62,131 nucleotides of DNA from Acidobacteriaceae bacterium. Its GTDB lineage: Bacteria; Acidobacteriota; Terriglobia; Terriglobales; Acidobacteriaceae. Below, piece by piece: positions 52,018 to 62,131 of the stretch. The notes beneath the pieces are model-generated. The model made no database searches, was not told where the DNA came from, and was given only the letters and a program-made list of their open reading frames with translations. How positions within the stretch are numbered: position 1 is the stretch's first letter; every line of letters begins with the position of its first letter. The stretch lies in contig DAIDLI010000213.1 of assembly GCA_027449545.1 (NCBI GenBank), positions 1-62,131 of the forward strand. Reading direction: 5' to 3'. The position numbers and the translations under genes are program-made.

Positions 52018-54171
52018 TTACTGGTTATTCACTGCGTCGTTCGCATAGGCGCGGGTGGAGGTGCCGACGTAGTCGTAGTCGTTCCAGCCCGTCACCGAGG
52101 GGTTTGCCGAGCGGTTGGAGATTTCCATGCGCAGCGCATCGTACTCGACGCCCCACGGATGGCCTACGTTCAGGGTGATCGCGTTGTCCTGGCCCGGCGG
52201 GTTGAGCGCGCTTACCGGCCATTGCATCACCACCCACTGATAGGTGCCGGAGAAGCCGCTGCGAACCGAGGCGTCCGAATTTTTGCGGTTGTAGCCGTAC
52301 CAGACCCGCGTCTGCCCGTTCATGGAGACCACCAGGCTCGACTCGGTGGCGGCCAGGCCGAGCGACAGGGTCACATATTGTCCCTGCTTCTGCTGGTCCG
52401 CGGTGGTTGTGAAGTGAACCTGCCAGTTGGGGACCCGGGCGGTGGCGCAGTTGCCCACGTAAGCCGGGCAAATGTATTTGTAGCCGTCCGTGGTATCGTC
52501 GGCCGGATTGTAGATGCCGGCATAGAGCCCCGGATTGAACATCTCCCACTGGTTGTAATTCCACTTGCTCAGGTCGTGGGTGGCAGGGATATTGCCCACC
52601 CGGGTCGCGTAGTAAATCACCGCTCCCTTGTTGGCGGCAAATTCCGCCCAATAGTTCCAGTTGCCCCAGTATTGCCGGTCATCCTGCACGGAAGTGTCGA
52701 ACCGGTTCGTGAACAGGCTGCGGTAATCCGTATCGAGATCGGCGGGACGGGTGATCTGCCCGTGGAAGAACTCGTGCGAGGAGCGGTCTGCCGTGCCGAT
52801 CGTCCAGATCGGCGGGTCGTAGCCGAAGTGCTCCGGCGTGATGTGCAGGGCGACCTGCGTCGGCCGATGGGCCTGCACGGTGACGCCGTCCTTCCGCAGC
52901 TCGCCCCATTTGCCCAGCACGTAGACGGAGAGCCGGTAGGTTCCCGGGATCACGTGGTTGAAGGTAGCCACGCCGCCCGGATTGAGATTGGCCCAGTACT
53001 CCGCTCCCGCATGCGAGTACTGGAAGTCAGTCTGAGGGTCGCTCAAAACAGCCCAACCCTGGTTCAGATCCAGACCCCGGGCGCCATCCACTCTCACGTT
53101 CACGGTGCCGCGACTCTCCTGCGGCACATAGCCGCTCTGTGCCAGAACGGAATCCTCAGCGTACAAGGCCTTGTAACGCTGGCCCGCGGCAAGTGCCTCA
53201 CGATAGAGGGAAGCCGGCGTCGGATACATGCCGCTGAAGGCGTTCAGGTGGAGATAGAAGGGACCATACAGCCGGTGCATCACCGCCCCCGCCGGCACTT
53301 TGAACTGCATCTGGTTGTCCAGGTGGTTCGAGTAGGCTTCCATGATGAGCAGATTGCCGGTGAAGATCAGGTCCTGCTTGGTGGGGCCGCCGGTCAGCGA
53401 CTCGGAACTGGGAACCACCATCCACTCCGCCATCGTTGATCCGAACACGCCCTCGGCCCGGTGCAGATATTCGTAGCTGGAGTAGTCATATTTGGTGTAG
53501 AACTCGCGGCGGAATCCGGGCGGCAGATTCAGCCCGTGCAGGTCCTCGACCGCATTCTGCACGTTGCGTCCGGGGTCGTTGTTGCCAAACAACACCGCGT
53601 TGGGCATCGGCACCGAGGTCGCGCCAAGATTCGATAGCCCCGTGTTCACCGCGTAGGTGTTCGTAAACTCCGACAGGCTGCCGCGCATCACCCATTGGAT
53701 CTGGCCGATGCTTCCAGCCTTGTCTCCCGCGCCGTGATCCAGCACAAAGTAGATGTGGATGCCCGGATCGCCCGCGAACATCACGTAATGCTGCTGCCAC
53801 GTGAACGCATTCGAGGAACTGGCGGGAAACTTCACCCACCAGTCGATGTAACGGCCATTCGGGTCCAGATAGAAATCATTTGCGGGCGTCGAGTACCCGG
53901 GCCCGACGTTGTCCATGTAGAAGCCCTTCGGGCCGGCCGCGCTCCTGTTGGTCTGGTCGATCAGCTCCTGATTCTGAAACTGCGACCAGTGCATGCTGAA
54001 GATTCGCCCGTCATTGGGTAACCAGTCCACGGAAACAACTCCGTTGCTGATCTTCCAGTCCGCGGAATTGCTGGTGTCGATCGACATCGGCCCCGCGGTG
54101 CTCGCCTGCGCCCGCAGGGTCGGCGCTGTCAGAAGCGCCAGCCCTGCTGCTGCCACCACAAACAGTTTCAT
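52018..54171 (-). CDS. Rhamnogalacturonan endolyase, PL4-type, secreted
   Basis: 717 residues. Signal peptide (MKLFVVAAAGLALLTAPTLRAQA). Three regions as in family 4 lyases: a large N-terminal β-sandwich catalytic region (about 25–370), a fibronectin-like domain (GTVNVRVDGARGLDLNQGWAVLSDPQTDFQYSHAGAEYWANLNPGGVATF…YRLSVYVLGKWGELRKDG), and a C-terminal carbohydrate-binding-type domain beginning WTIGTADRSSHEFFHG. It would cut the rhamnogalacturonan I backbone of pectin outside the cytoplasm by β-elimination. Start: ATG with GGAG six bases upstream; ATG at 54183 is less well placed. Confidence 0.85.
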   Translation of the reverse strand: MKLFVVAAAGLALLTAPTLRAQASTAGPMSIDTSNSADWKISNGVVSVDWLPNDGRIFSMHWSQFQNQELIDQTNRSAAGPKGFYMDNVGPGYSTPANDFYLDPNGRYIDWWVKFPASSSNAFTWQQHYVMFAGDPGIHIYFVLDHGAGDKAGSIGQIQWVMRGSLSEFTNTYAVNTGLSNLGATSVPMPNAVLFGNNDPGRNVQNAVEDLHGLNLPPGFRREFYTKYDYSSYEYLHRAEGVFGSTMAEWMVVPSSESLTGGPTKQDLIFTGNLLIMEAYSNHLDNQMQFKVPAGAVMHRLYGPFYLHLNAFSGMYPTPASLYREALAAGQRYKALYAEDSVLAQSGYVPQESRGTVNVRVDGARGLDLNQGWAVLSDPQTDFQYSHAGAEYWANLNPGGVATFNHVIPGTYRLSVYVLGKWGELRKDGVTVQAHRPTQVALHITPEHFGYDPPIWTIGTADRSSHEFFHGQITRPADLDTDYRSLFTNRFDTSVQDDRQYWGNWNYWAEFAANKGAVIYYATRVGNIPATHDLSKWNYNQWEMFNPGLYAGIYNPADDTTDGYKYICPAYVGNCATARVPNWQVHFTTTADQQKQGQYVTLSLGLAATESSLVVSMNGQTRVWYGYNRKNSDASVRSGFSGTYQWVVMQWPVSALNPPGQDNAITLNVGHPWGVEYDALRMEISNRSANPSVTGWNDYDYVGTSTRAYANDAVNNQ

Positions 54172-54364
54172 GATGTTCTCCATGCCTTGGGGGGATCTGG
54201 AACGGGCAGCTCGCGCCGGCTCGTTCCACGATCCGAGCAACGTAGCTGAATCAGTATGGAAATGTCAAATGACAAATGATTCCTTCTCGGGAATCATGGG
54301 GGAAGATCGCCTGGCTCTCGCCGCCGCTCTCCGTCGGTCCACACCATCTTGCCGCACAGCAAAA

Positions 54365-54386
54365 CGCCGCCCGTTTCCGGGCGGCG
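54365..54386 (-). terminator. Rho-independent terminator of hppA
   Basis: CGCCGCCCG (54365–54373) and CGGGCGGCG (54378–54386) with a 4-base loop; TTTTGC follows on the minus strand. It lies 30 bases past the hppA stop. Confidence 0.85.
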
Positions 54387-54416
54387 CTTGTTGACGGTTA
54401 AAACGGAAGGGAAGCG

Positions 54417-57074
<2,658 letters not shown>

Positions 57075-57191
57075 AATCCCTCCTGAACTTTTATGCAAAA
57101 AGCCGAATAGCGGACGGTAAAAAGAAGACCTCTGATTGTGCGGGACAAACATTTGCCATGCGCAGCCTACCACCCGAATAGAACCCTTTCA

Positions 57192-57207
57192 CGTGACGCT
57201 TATCACG
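57192..57207. promoter_or_regulatory. CRP-like palindrome between hppA and the HTH-TOBE gene
   Basis: CGTGA (57192–57196), 6 bases, TCACG (57203–57207): the same half-site spacing as TGTGA-N6-TCACA for CRP-family regulators. Located 118 bases from the hppA start and 108 from the HTH-TOBE start; either could be the target. Confidence 0.45.
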
Positions 57208-57314
57208 CACCTTCCGGATACGGCCCCAGGGGAACCGGTCACCACCGGTCGTGCAGGAGCTTACTGCGGCATGTACATTACTCGCAAGGGGAGAATTGAT
57301 CGGATTTGAGGGAT

Positions 57315-57707
57315 ATGAACAACGCTACACTTCTGACCCCGCGGCAGGCAGCCGAGAAGCTGGGCATGAGCTATCCGGCGCTCAAGCACTGGATCCTGAC
57401 CGGCCGCATCCGGACCGTCAAGACGCCCGGCGGGCATCACCGCGTTCCGGCCGAGGCTCTTGAAGAGTTTCTGCCGGCCTCCATCGTCCAGGCTGCTCCC
57501 GCCCAGATCAGCGGACGCAACCAACTCCGCGGCAAAGTTGTCACCGTGGTCATTGAAGGATTGCTGGCGAAGGTGGTGATCGCGGTGGGCGGGCAGCGCG
57601 TCACCTCGATCATCACCGCCGACGCCGCGCGCGAATTGGCGCTCAAGCCGGGCGACTGGGCCATCGCCCTCATCAAGGCCACCGAAGTGATGATCGGGAA
57701 AGGATGA
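57315..57707 (+). CDS. Excisionase/MerR-like HTH fused to a TOBE (molybdate-binding) domain
   Basis: 130 residues. N-terminus is a winged helix-turn-helix of the excisionase/MerR type (LTPRQAAEKLGMSYPALKHWILTGRIRTVKTPGGHHRVP, about 7–45). The second half is a single TOBE/Mop domain (GRNQLRGKVVTVVIEGLLAKVVIAVGGQRVTSIITADAARELALKPGDWAIALIKATEVMIG), which binds oxyanions such as molybdate or tungstate. So it probably is a small metal-oxyanion-responsive regulator; targets are unknown. The ATG is preceded by GAGGG at a short distance; a TTG at 57306 would add three residues. Confidence 0.88.
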   Translation: MNNATLLTPRQAAEKLGMSYPALKHWILTGRIRTVKTPGGHHRVPAEALEEFLPASIVQAAPAQISGRNQLRGKVVTVVIEGLLAKVVIAVGGQRVTSIITADAARELALKPGDWAIALIKATEVMIGKG

Positions 57708-57768
57708 AGGGCAGGGAAGAGATCGATTGCTGAATCGGCACGGAGCCGAGACGGGACGCGCAGCAAAA

Positions 57769-57799
57769 ATGGCGCCTGGGGTTCTTCCCAGACGCCATT
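57769..57799 (-). terminator. Terminator between the HTH-TOBE and FecR genes
   Basis: ATGGCGCCTGGG (57769–57780) and CCCAGACGCCAT (57787–57798) form a 12-position stem with one mismatch, loop GTTCTT. On the minus strand TTTTTGCTG follows, so it ends the FecR gene; it may also stop plus-strand transcripts. Confidence 0.7.
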
Positions 57800-57826
57800 G
57801 CTTTGAATGATGCTCTCTCTCAGTCT

Positions 57827-59569
57827 TTAGTGGTGACCACCGCCGCCACCGCCTCCGCCACCGTGAGCGCCGCCGCCGCCCCCACCGCCGCGGAAGCCAC
57901 CGCCCCCACCGCCATGGAAGCCGCCACCACCGCCGCCGTGATAACCACCGCCGCCGTGGAAGCCGCCGCCGCTATGAGGCATGCCGGCAGCACCGTGATA
58001 ACCGCCCGAGGATCCAGTCGCCGGACGTCCGAATCCCGTCAGCGGCCTTGGTCCGGTATAGGTCCGCCCCGGGGTTGCATAGCCGCTCCGCGCCGGAAAA
58101 TGATAGCCCGCCAGAGGTTCTGGCCCGTGCACGTATCCCGGCCGCACCGGTGCCTGCCCAATTCCGCCCAGCGGGGTCAGGCCGGCTGGTGTTCCGAGCG
58201 GGCGCGGCGGCCCTCCAAAGGTGCGTGGCGGCGCTCCCACCGCGCCTACGGCCGGAGATCCTACGAATCCCATGCCGCCTGAGTGACCGGCATACGCAGA
58301 GCGTCCCAGGCCTGCATTCAGCGACGTCGAACGCATGGGCAGCACTTCATGGCCGCGGATGGTGACCGGAACAGTCCGGTTGCGCAAGGGCAGATTGGCG
58401 ATATGCCCCGGTGGCATCACCCGATTGACCGCAATCAGCGGAACCGGACGGCCGCCGATCGGACGCCGCGGCGCGATCGGCCGTTGCACCGGCCGGTACC
58501 AAATGGGGTGACTGCCGATCATTGGGCCGCCATAGTAGCCCACGCCCCACCAGGGGGTGCAGCCGCCCATGCCCGGAGCCCATCCCCAGCCGAAGCCGCC
58601 GTAAAAGTTCCACGCCCCGCACGAGTAGGGCATATAGCCCCACGGATAGGCCGAGGCCCAGGTATAGCCGTAGCCGACGGTGAAGGTCCAGTTCCCGTTC
58701 CCATAGGGATCCCACCCGGGATTGGCCGCGTCATAGGGCGACCAGACATAGCCCTGGTCCGGCACGTCATACCAGGTGCCGTTCGCATCGAGATCGTTCC
58801 AAGCCGGATTCGAAGCATCGGCGCCCACGTCCGCGGGGGCCGTGCTCTGCTGCGCTTCCGAGGCCAGTTCCTGGTCGCGATCGGTATTCCAGGTATCCCA
58901 CGAATCCGGCGGAATCGATTCGGAAAGCTTGTAGCTGGCCTGATCCGAAGCGGACAAGTCGACGCTCTCGCCGGCGTGCATGCTCAGCGTCACCGCGCCA
59001 TAATCCCGGTCCAACTGGGCGTTGCCGGCAAACACCGCCAGCTCTCCGGGCGGCGTGTCATCGGTGACGCGCAGGACCGTAAAGCCGCTGGCCGTGACCT
59101 CGCTATGGCCGAAGTGCACGCTCATCTGGCCGTTCTGGCCGGTGCCCTGCAGCTCAAAATAGGCGAGCCCGTGGTCCAGATCCATCTCGGCTGATCCGTC
59201 GGGGCTCTGGCCGGTCAGCACCTTCAGTGTCAGAGCGCTGTTGGGCGCCAGGCGGGCCACGCTGCCGTCTTCAAACTGAATCTCCGCGCGGCCGCTGTCT
59301 GCCGTGGTAATCGTGGTGCCTTGCAGCAGAGGCGTGTTGATGACGGCATGTTGTGTCGTCACCTCTCCGTTTTGCGCAAGTTGCACATCCCCGTCCACAT
59401 AACTCAGCCGGATGGCGCGCGAAGGCTCCCCTGGGCCCTGCTGCTGTCCTGCGTCTTGAGCTTTGGCGGCCATCGGAACCAGCAGCGTCACGATCAGCGC
59501 CGCAGTCGCAATCCACCCCGGCACCGGGAAGATCCCGGTGCTTCGCACTGTCGCTTGGCTGTTTGCCAT
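57827..59569 (-). CDS. FecR-domain protein with Tyr/Trp/Pro repeat region and Gly/His-rich tail
   Basis: 580 residues. A membrane anchor or signal segment (about 17–38), then a FecR domain (RLSYVDGDVQLAQNGE…NTPLLQGTTITTADSGRAEIQFEDGSVARLAPNSALTLKVL). The middle has DUF6600-like tyrosine/tryptophan-rich repeats (GYVWSPYDAANPGWDPYGNGNWTFTVGYGYTWASAYPWGYMPYSCGAWNF). The last 50 residues are nearly all Gly and His with a few Phe/Tyr. Such proteins are common in acidobacteria with no proven function; the region suggests a surface or periplasmic role. The start has GGGAGG nine bases upstream. No sigma or iron receptor gene sits beside it, so it is not a classical FecR. Confidence 0.82.
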   Translation of the reverse strand: MANSQATVRSTGIFPVPGWIATAALIVTLLVPMAAKAQDAGQQQGPGEPSRAIRLSYVDGDVQLAQNGEVTTQHAVINTPLLQGTTITTADSGRAEIQFEDGSVARLAPNSALTLKVLTGQSPDGSAEMDLDHGLAYFELQGTGQNGQMSVHFGHSEVTASGFTVLRVTDDTPPGELAVFAGNAQLDRDYGAVTLSMHAGESVDLSASDQASYKLSESIPPDSWDTWNTDRDQELASEAQQSTAPADVGADASNPAWNDLDANGTWYDVPDQGYVWSPYDAANPGWDPYGNGNWTFTVGYGYTWASAYPWGYMPYSCGAWNFYGGFGWGWAPGMGGCTPWWGVGYYGGPMIGSHPIWYRPVQRPIAPRRPIGGRPVPLIAVNRVMPPGHIANLPLRNRTVPVTIRGHEVLPMRSTSLNAGLGRSAYAGHSGGMGFVGSPAVGAVGAPPRTFGGPPRPLGTPAGLTPLGGIGQAPVRPGYVHGPEPLAGYHFPARSGYATPGRTYTGPRPLTGFGRPATGSSGGYHGAAGMPHSGGGFHGGGGYHGGGGGGFHGGGGGGFRGGGGGGGAHGGGGGGGGGHH

Positions 59570-59669
59570 AGAGTCTTGCCTCCCCCGCCGCGTCGGGTTG
59601 GACGCGTCTACCACCTTAATTGGACACGCCGCGGAGGGCAAAAGTCGCGCGAAGATGGCACGGACCGCG

Positions 59670-60350
59670 CTAGATCTCCGCCTTCGCCAGCAGACTGCGT
59701 GCCTGCTTCCGGACCATGGCCATCACCTGATCGTCCTCGGCCAGCCGCTCCAGGATGCTGCGGATGGTGCAGATCTGCTGCGCCCGGCCGTCATGTGCGG
59801 CCAGCGCCAGGCTATCGATCTCTTTGTCCAGACCCAGCGGATCGTGCTGCAGCAGCAGTTCCAGCCGCACGCCTTCCAGAATTGTCTGGGCTACGGCCTG
59901 GAAGGAATCCCCCAGGGCTTCGATCTGCTTGTCCTTCGAATAGTTGAAGGTGCAGGAGCCTTCCCCCTCCGGGCCTTTGTAGCTGAGGCTCTTCCAGCCC
60001 TGGAAGGCCACCTTCATATGGCTCTCGCACTGCTGGTTGAACCAGGCATGCTGCCGCGCGGTCGCAAAGACACTGCTGGTAAATTTCGCGCTCAGCTGGA
60101 CGTCCCGGTCCACATTCGGCACGTACATCCCGCCGTGCGCATCGGGAGCGGCCTTCCCCATCTCGGAGACGAAGTGGCCGCTGCCGTCGGGGTGCACTGT
60201 CAATTTCCAGTGCGAGGGCGACAGGGCGGGATTGGAGAACTCCACCGTGATCACCGGACTCTTCACGGGAACGGTCACGGTGGCATCCTCAGCCGGGCAG
60301 CGAGCGAGAAAGGCCAGCGCAGCTACCAGAATGATCGATGCGTACTTCAT
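59670..60350 (-). CDS. Secreted protein of unknown function
   Basis: 226 residues. Signal peptide (MKYASIILVAALAFLARCPA) with a Cys near the end that might be lipidated. The rest is a mixed α/β domain (SPVITVEFSNPALSPSHWKLTVHPDGSGHFVSE, then a helical C-terminus with LLLQHDPLGLDKEIDSLALAAHDGRAQQICTIRSILERLAEDDQVMAMV). No motif recognised. Its start overlaps the ruvC stop by four bases, so it is probably co-transcribed with ruvC. Confidence 0.75.
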   Translation of the reverse strand: MKYASIILVAALAFLARCPAEDATVTVPVKSPVITVEFSNPALSPSHWKLTVHPDGSGHFVSEMGKAAPDAHGGMYVPNVDRDVQLSAKFTSSVFATARQHAWFNQQCESHMKVAFQGWKSLSYKGPEGEGSCTFNYSKDKQIEALGDSFQAVAQTILEGVRLELLLQHDPLGLDKEIDSLALAAHDGRAQQICTIRSILERLAEDDQVMAMVRKQARSLLAKAEI

Positions 60351-60856
60351 ACAGTGACCCCCTGAAAGGAAAGTGTCTGGGCGGTGTGGATATGGCAGAT
60401 GGCGATGGCCAGCGCGTCGGCCGCGTCGGCGGGCTCGGGAACCACCTCCAGGCCAAGAAGGCGCGCCACCATGAACTGCACCTGTTCTTTCTTTGCTAGA
60501 CCGTACCCAACCACGCTGGACTTGATCTTCAGCGGCGCGTACTCGGCAATCGGAAGCCCCTGCCGGGCGGCTGCGAGCAGCGCCACGCCCCGGACCTGGC
60601 CCAGCTTCAATGCAGATTTGGCGTTTACGGAGTAGAACACCTCTTCAATTGCGACCGCGTCCGGCTGCCAGCGTTCCAGCTCCGTACTGAGCTCGCGGAA
60701 CACCTGGTCCAGACGAGCTGCGAGAGGCTTCGACTTGCTCAGCCTGATCGCCCCCGACGCCCGGCATGCGAGGCGCGGTTCGCGCGAACTCTCCAGCGCC
60801 TCCACAACCCCGAAACCGGTGATCTCGGTCCCGCAGTCGATTCCAAAAATCCGCAT
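60347..60856 (-). CDS. ruvC: RuvC, Holliday-junction endonuclease
   Basis: 169 residues. Resolves four-way junctions in recombination as a dimer. Catalytic acidic residues are Asp 7 (IFGIDCGT), Glu 71 (VAIEEVF), Asp 144 and Asp 147 (PADAADALAIAI). The first motif reads GIDCG, where most have GIDPG. LKLGQVRGVALLAA is conserved. ruvA and ruvB are not adjacent in the window. Confidence 0.97.
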   Translation of the reverse strand: MRIFGIDCGTEITGFGVVEALESSREPRLACRASGAIRLSKSKPLAARLDQVFRELSTELERWQPDAVAIEEVFYSVNAKSALKLGQVRGVALLAAARQGLPIAEYAPLKIKSSVVGYGLAKKEQVQFMVARLLGLEVVPEPADAADALAIAICHIHTAQTLSFQGVTV

Positions 60857-61183
60857 TGCGAAACCAAGTGTAGCGCAGTTGTTGTGCGGGAATCACCCCC
60901 CTGCGGGCCCGGGATTTCATCGGCCCGCAGTTTCAGAAACTTACGATGGACGTCGGGAGATCCCGCCGGCAACTAAGGCAGGATGTACGCAGCCGGCGGC
61001 TCGGTTGCCTGCCTCTGCCGCCCAGCCGGAGCCTGCTCATGAGTGGACCTCAGGACGTCCCCGATTTCTCCAGTGCAGCCCGGTTTGGACCGCTCATGCT
61101 CATTTTGGTTCCTTTCGCCGGCTTCTTTCGCAGAACGCTTCGAAGTTGTTGTGTTTTTCATCGAGGACAGGAGATGGTTAGGT
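60857..61183. other. Intergenic region between ruvC and the DUF2062 gene
   Basis: 327 bases between divergent genes. Small frames on either strand have no recognisable character. GGCGGC/GCCGCC-rich sequence gives several weak stem-loops; I see no clear promoter motif or RNA gene. Confidence 0.5.
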
Positions 61184-61654
61184 ATGCGCTGGAATTCTGA
61201 CGCCGCCGAGCAGTCGGTCGCCGCCTGGCTCCGTCAGGGGATTACCCCCGGACGGCTGGCGATCACGCTGGCCCTTGGTTTTGCCATCGGCTGCGTGCCT
61301 GTGGTGGGTGCGCCCACCCTGCTCTGCGCCGGCCTGGCCATCTGCCTGCGTCTGAATTTGCCGGCCATCCAGGCCGCCAACTACGCCGCCATGCCCTTCC
61401 AGCTCGCGCTGATCTTTCCTTTCATGCGCCTCGGTGGCCACCTTTATTCTCCCAGCCACCCGCTCGGCGCGGGCCCGATGCACCTTTCGCTGGCGCTGCT
61501 GCACGTTCCGCCGGAGCAGATCGCGCAGCAATTCGCCGGATTTGCCGGGCAGGCGATGGTTGGCTGGCTGCTCTTTGCGCTTCCCGCGGTCCCGCTGCTG
61601 AGCGCGGCGCTCGTGGTGATGCTGCGCAGAGTCCCCGCCCTCGCCCGGGAATAG
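61184..61654 (+). CDS. DUF2062 small membrane protein
   Basis: 156 residues. Three or four hydrophobic helices, with the DUF2062 block TPGRLAITLALGFAIGCVPVVGAPTLLCAGLAICLRLNLPAIQAANYAAMPFQLALIFPFMRLG (about 21–85) and a C-terminal pair (FAGQAMVGWLLFALPAVPLLSAALVVML). Function is unknown for the family; often near lipid or polysaccharide genes. The open frame extends 47 codons upstream, but the later ATG has AGGT just before it and starts at a normal cytoplasmic N-terminus. Confidence 0.82.
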   Translation: MRWNSDAAEQSVAAWLRQGITPGRLAITLALGFAIGCVPVVGAPTLLCAGLAICLRLNLPAIQAANYAAMPFQLALIFPFMRLGGHLYSPSHPLGAGPMHLSLALLHVPPEQIAQQFAGFAGQAMVGWLLFALPAVPLLSAALVVMLRRVPALARE

Positions 61655-61697
61655 CTCCCGGTTGTCCCGGAGCGTTGTCCGGCACTCAGCCCACGGG

Positions 61698-61721
61698 GCC
61701 CGCAGGCGAAGACCTGCGGGC
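61698..61721. terminator. Hairpin between convergent DUF2062 and right-edge genes
   Basis: Perfect 9-base arms GCCCGCAGG (61698–61706) and CCTGCGGGC (61713–61721), loop of 6. No T run on either strand; probably a bidirectional stop structure. Confidence 0.55.
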
Positions 61722-61744
61722 AAACCAGGGGAGCGGTGTTGCGC

Positions 61745-62131
61745 CTACTTCTTCGTGCGCCACTCCGGGACGGGCTGTGCGCTGTCCACCCACGCCGTGT
61801 AGATCATGTCCCGCAACATGCTCGCCCCGGCCGCCAGCCGCTCCGCCACAAACTCCCGCGACGCCGGCGTTCCCGCACCCGCGAATCCGCCGCCCTTTTC
61901 CAACTGGTAGAGCTCGTCCACGTAGCCGTGCGTGTGGCGCAGGTAGGCAACATAGGCGTCGAACATGTCGCCCTGGATCAGGTGAGCGGGCGTCATCTTC
62001 GCTTCTACCTCCTCGGGATCGATGTTGGCTTCGACGAAGGTTCCTTCGAACTGATGGTGAATCTCATGGCTGGTGGTGTAGCCATGGGGATTGGGGCCGG
62101 TCCAGCCGTTGTACTGGATGGTCGTGTGCAG
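61745..62131 (-). CDS. S1/P1-nuclease or zinc-phospholipase-C-like protein, 3' part only
   Basis: 129 codons, open to the right edge, so the N-terminus lies outside. The part in view starts LHTTIQYNGWTGPNPHGYTTSHEIHHQFEGTFVEANI; the pattern with several His residues close together, and the ending FVAERLAAGASMLRDMIYTAWVDS, resemble the C-terminal metal-binding part of the S1/P1 nuclease and zinc-phospholipase C superfamily. The likeness is partial and the metal ligands cannot all be checked, so the family is tentative. Confidence 0.5.
   Translation of the reverse strand: MHTTIQYNGWTGPNPHGYTTSHEIHHQFEGTFVEANIDPEEVEAKMTPAHLIQGDMFDAYVAYLRHTHGYVDELYQLEKGGGFAGAGTPASREFVAERLAAGASMLRDMIYTAWVDSAQPVPEWRTKK

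Noticed and set aside
58000..58300. Gly/Pro-rich repeats in the FecR gene as a possible CRISPR-like or satellite repeat
   Set aside because: The repeats follow the reading frame as codons for Gly, His, Pro and Phe and have no constant unit with spacers.

Overview
The window is a GC-rich bacterial chromosome segment dominated by one very large motility locus (about 1–46.6 kb), followed by a mostly minus-strand block of housekeeping and carbohydrate genes (46.6–62 kb). Several things point to Acidobacteriota (Terriglobia/Acidobacteriaceae-like): a secreted GH27 alpha-galactosidase and a PL4-type rhamnogalacturonan lyase beside a B12-dependent ribonucleotide reductase, a membrane pyrophosphatase with an N-terminal extension, FecR/YXWV-rich and TonB-C-like secreted proteins, and a diderm flagellum with L and P rings. 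This assignment is inference from gene content; no rRNA or tRNA gene was seen.

Layout. 1–4163 (minus): chemotaxis genes cheA-cheW-cheY-cheB, with cheB running off the left edge. 4368–6045 (plus): a small TonB-C-domain protein and an EAL-HDOD protein. 6046–6950: a regulated intergenic region, a doubtful small ORF and a PilZ gene. 7048–12382: an OmpR-type regulator with a degenerate kinase-like partner, then an NtrC-family activator without DNA-binding domain, a PAS/HisKA kinase and a complete NtrC-family regulator. 12379–18683: flgB-flgC-fliE-fliF-fliG-fliH-fliI-fliJ. 19002–22617: fliK-flgD-flgE. 22974–31514: a second FliN-like SpoA protein, fliO-fliP-fliQ-fliR-flhB-flhA, the flagellar sigma factor fliA, fliM and fliN. 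31605–31964: a short HDOD-like protein. 32146–41482: flgF-flgG-flgA-flgH-flgI-flgJ, flgM-flgN-flgK-flgL, flagellin. 41617–46579: fliD-fliS, cheY, a CheX/CheC-like gene, motA-motB.

Regulation can be read from the DNA. Seven sites share a -35/-10 pattern close to TTGAAN-N15-GCCGATAG, the form expected for sigma-28 (FliA). They stand before cheA, the TonB-like/EAL-HDOD pair, pilZ, fliK, the HDOD-like gene, flgM and fliC. A textbook sigma-54 element (TGGCACG-N4-TTGCA) stands before the SpoA-fliOPQR-flhBA-fliA operon, and weaker ones before flgF and fliK. With two sigma-54 activators, a kinase, FliA and its antagonist FlgM all encoded here, the locus appears to carry a three-tier hierarchy: sigma-54 activators, then hook-basal body and export genes plus FliA, then FliA-dependent filament, chemotaxis and c-di-GMP-related genes. 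fliL, flhF, flhG, cheR and methyl-accepting proteins are absent from the window.

Right arm: alpha-galactosidase, nrdJ (with an NrdR box overlapping a TTGACA-type promoter), a PL4-type lyase, hppA, a HTH-TOBE protein with a CRP-like palindrome upstream, a FecR protein with a glycine/histidine-rich tail, a secreted protein of unknown function, ruvC, a DUF2062 membrane protein, and the 3' part of a gene that resembles S1/P1-nuclease/phospholipase C proteins at the right edge. I found no insertion sequence, CRISPR array, tRNA or rRNA. The most distinctive biology is the unusual motor parts (FliM without the usual CheY-binding peptide, soluble FliO, two SpoA proteins), the activator without DNA-binding domain, and the compact promoter code.
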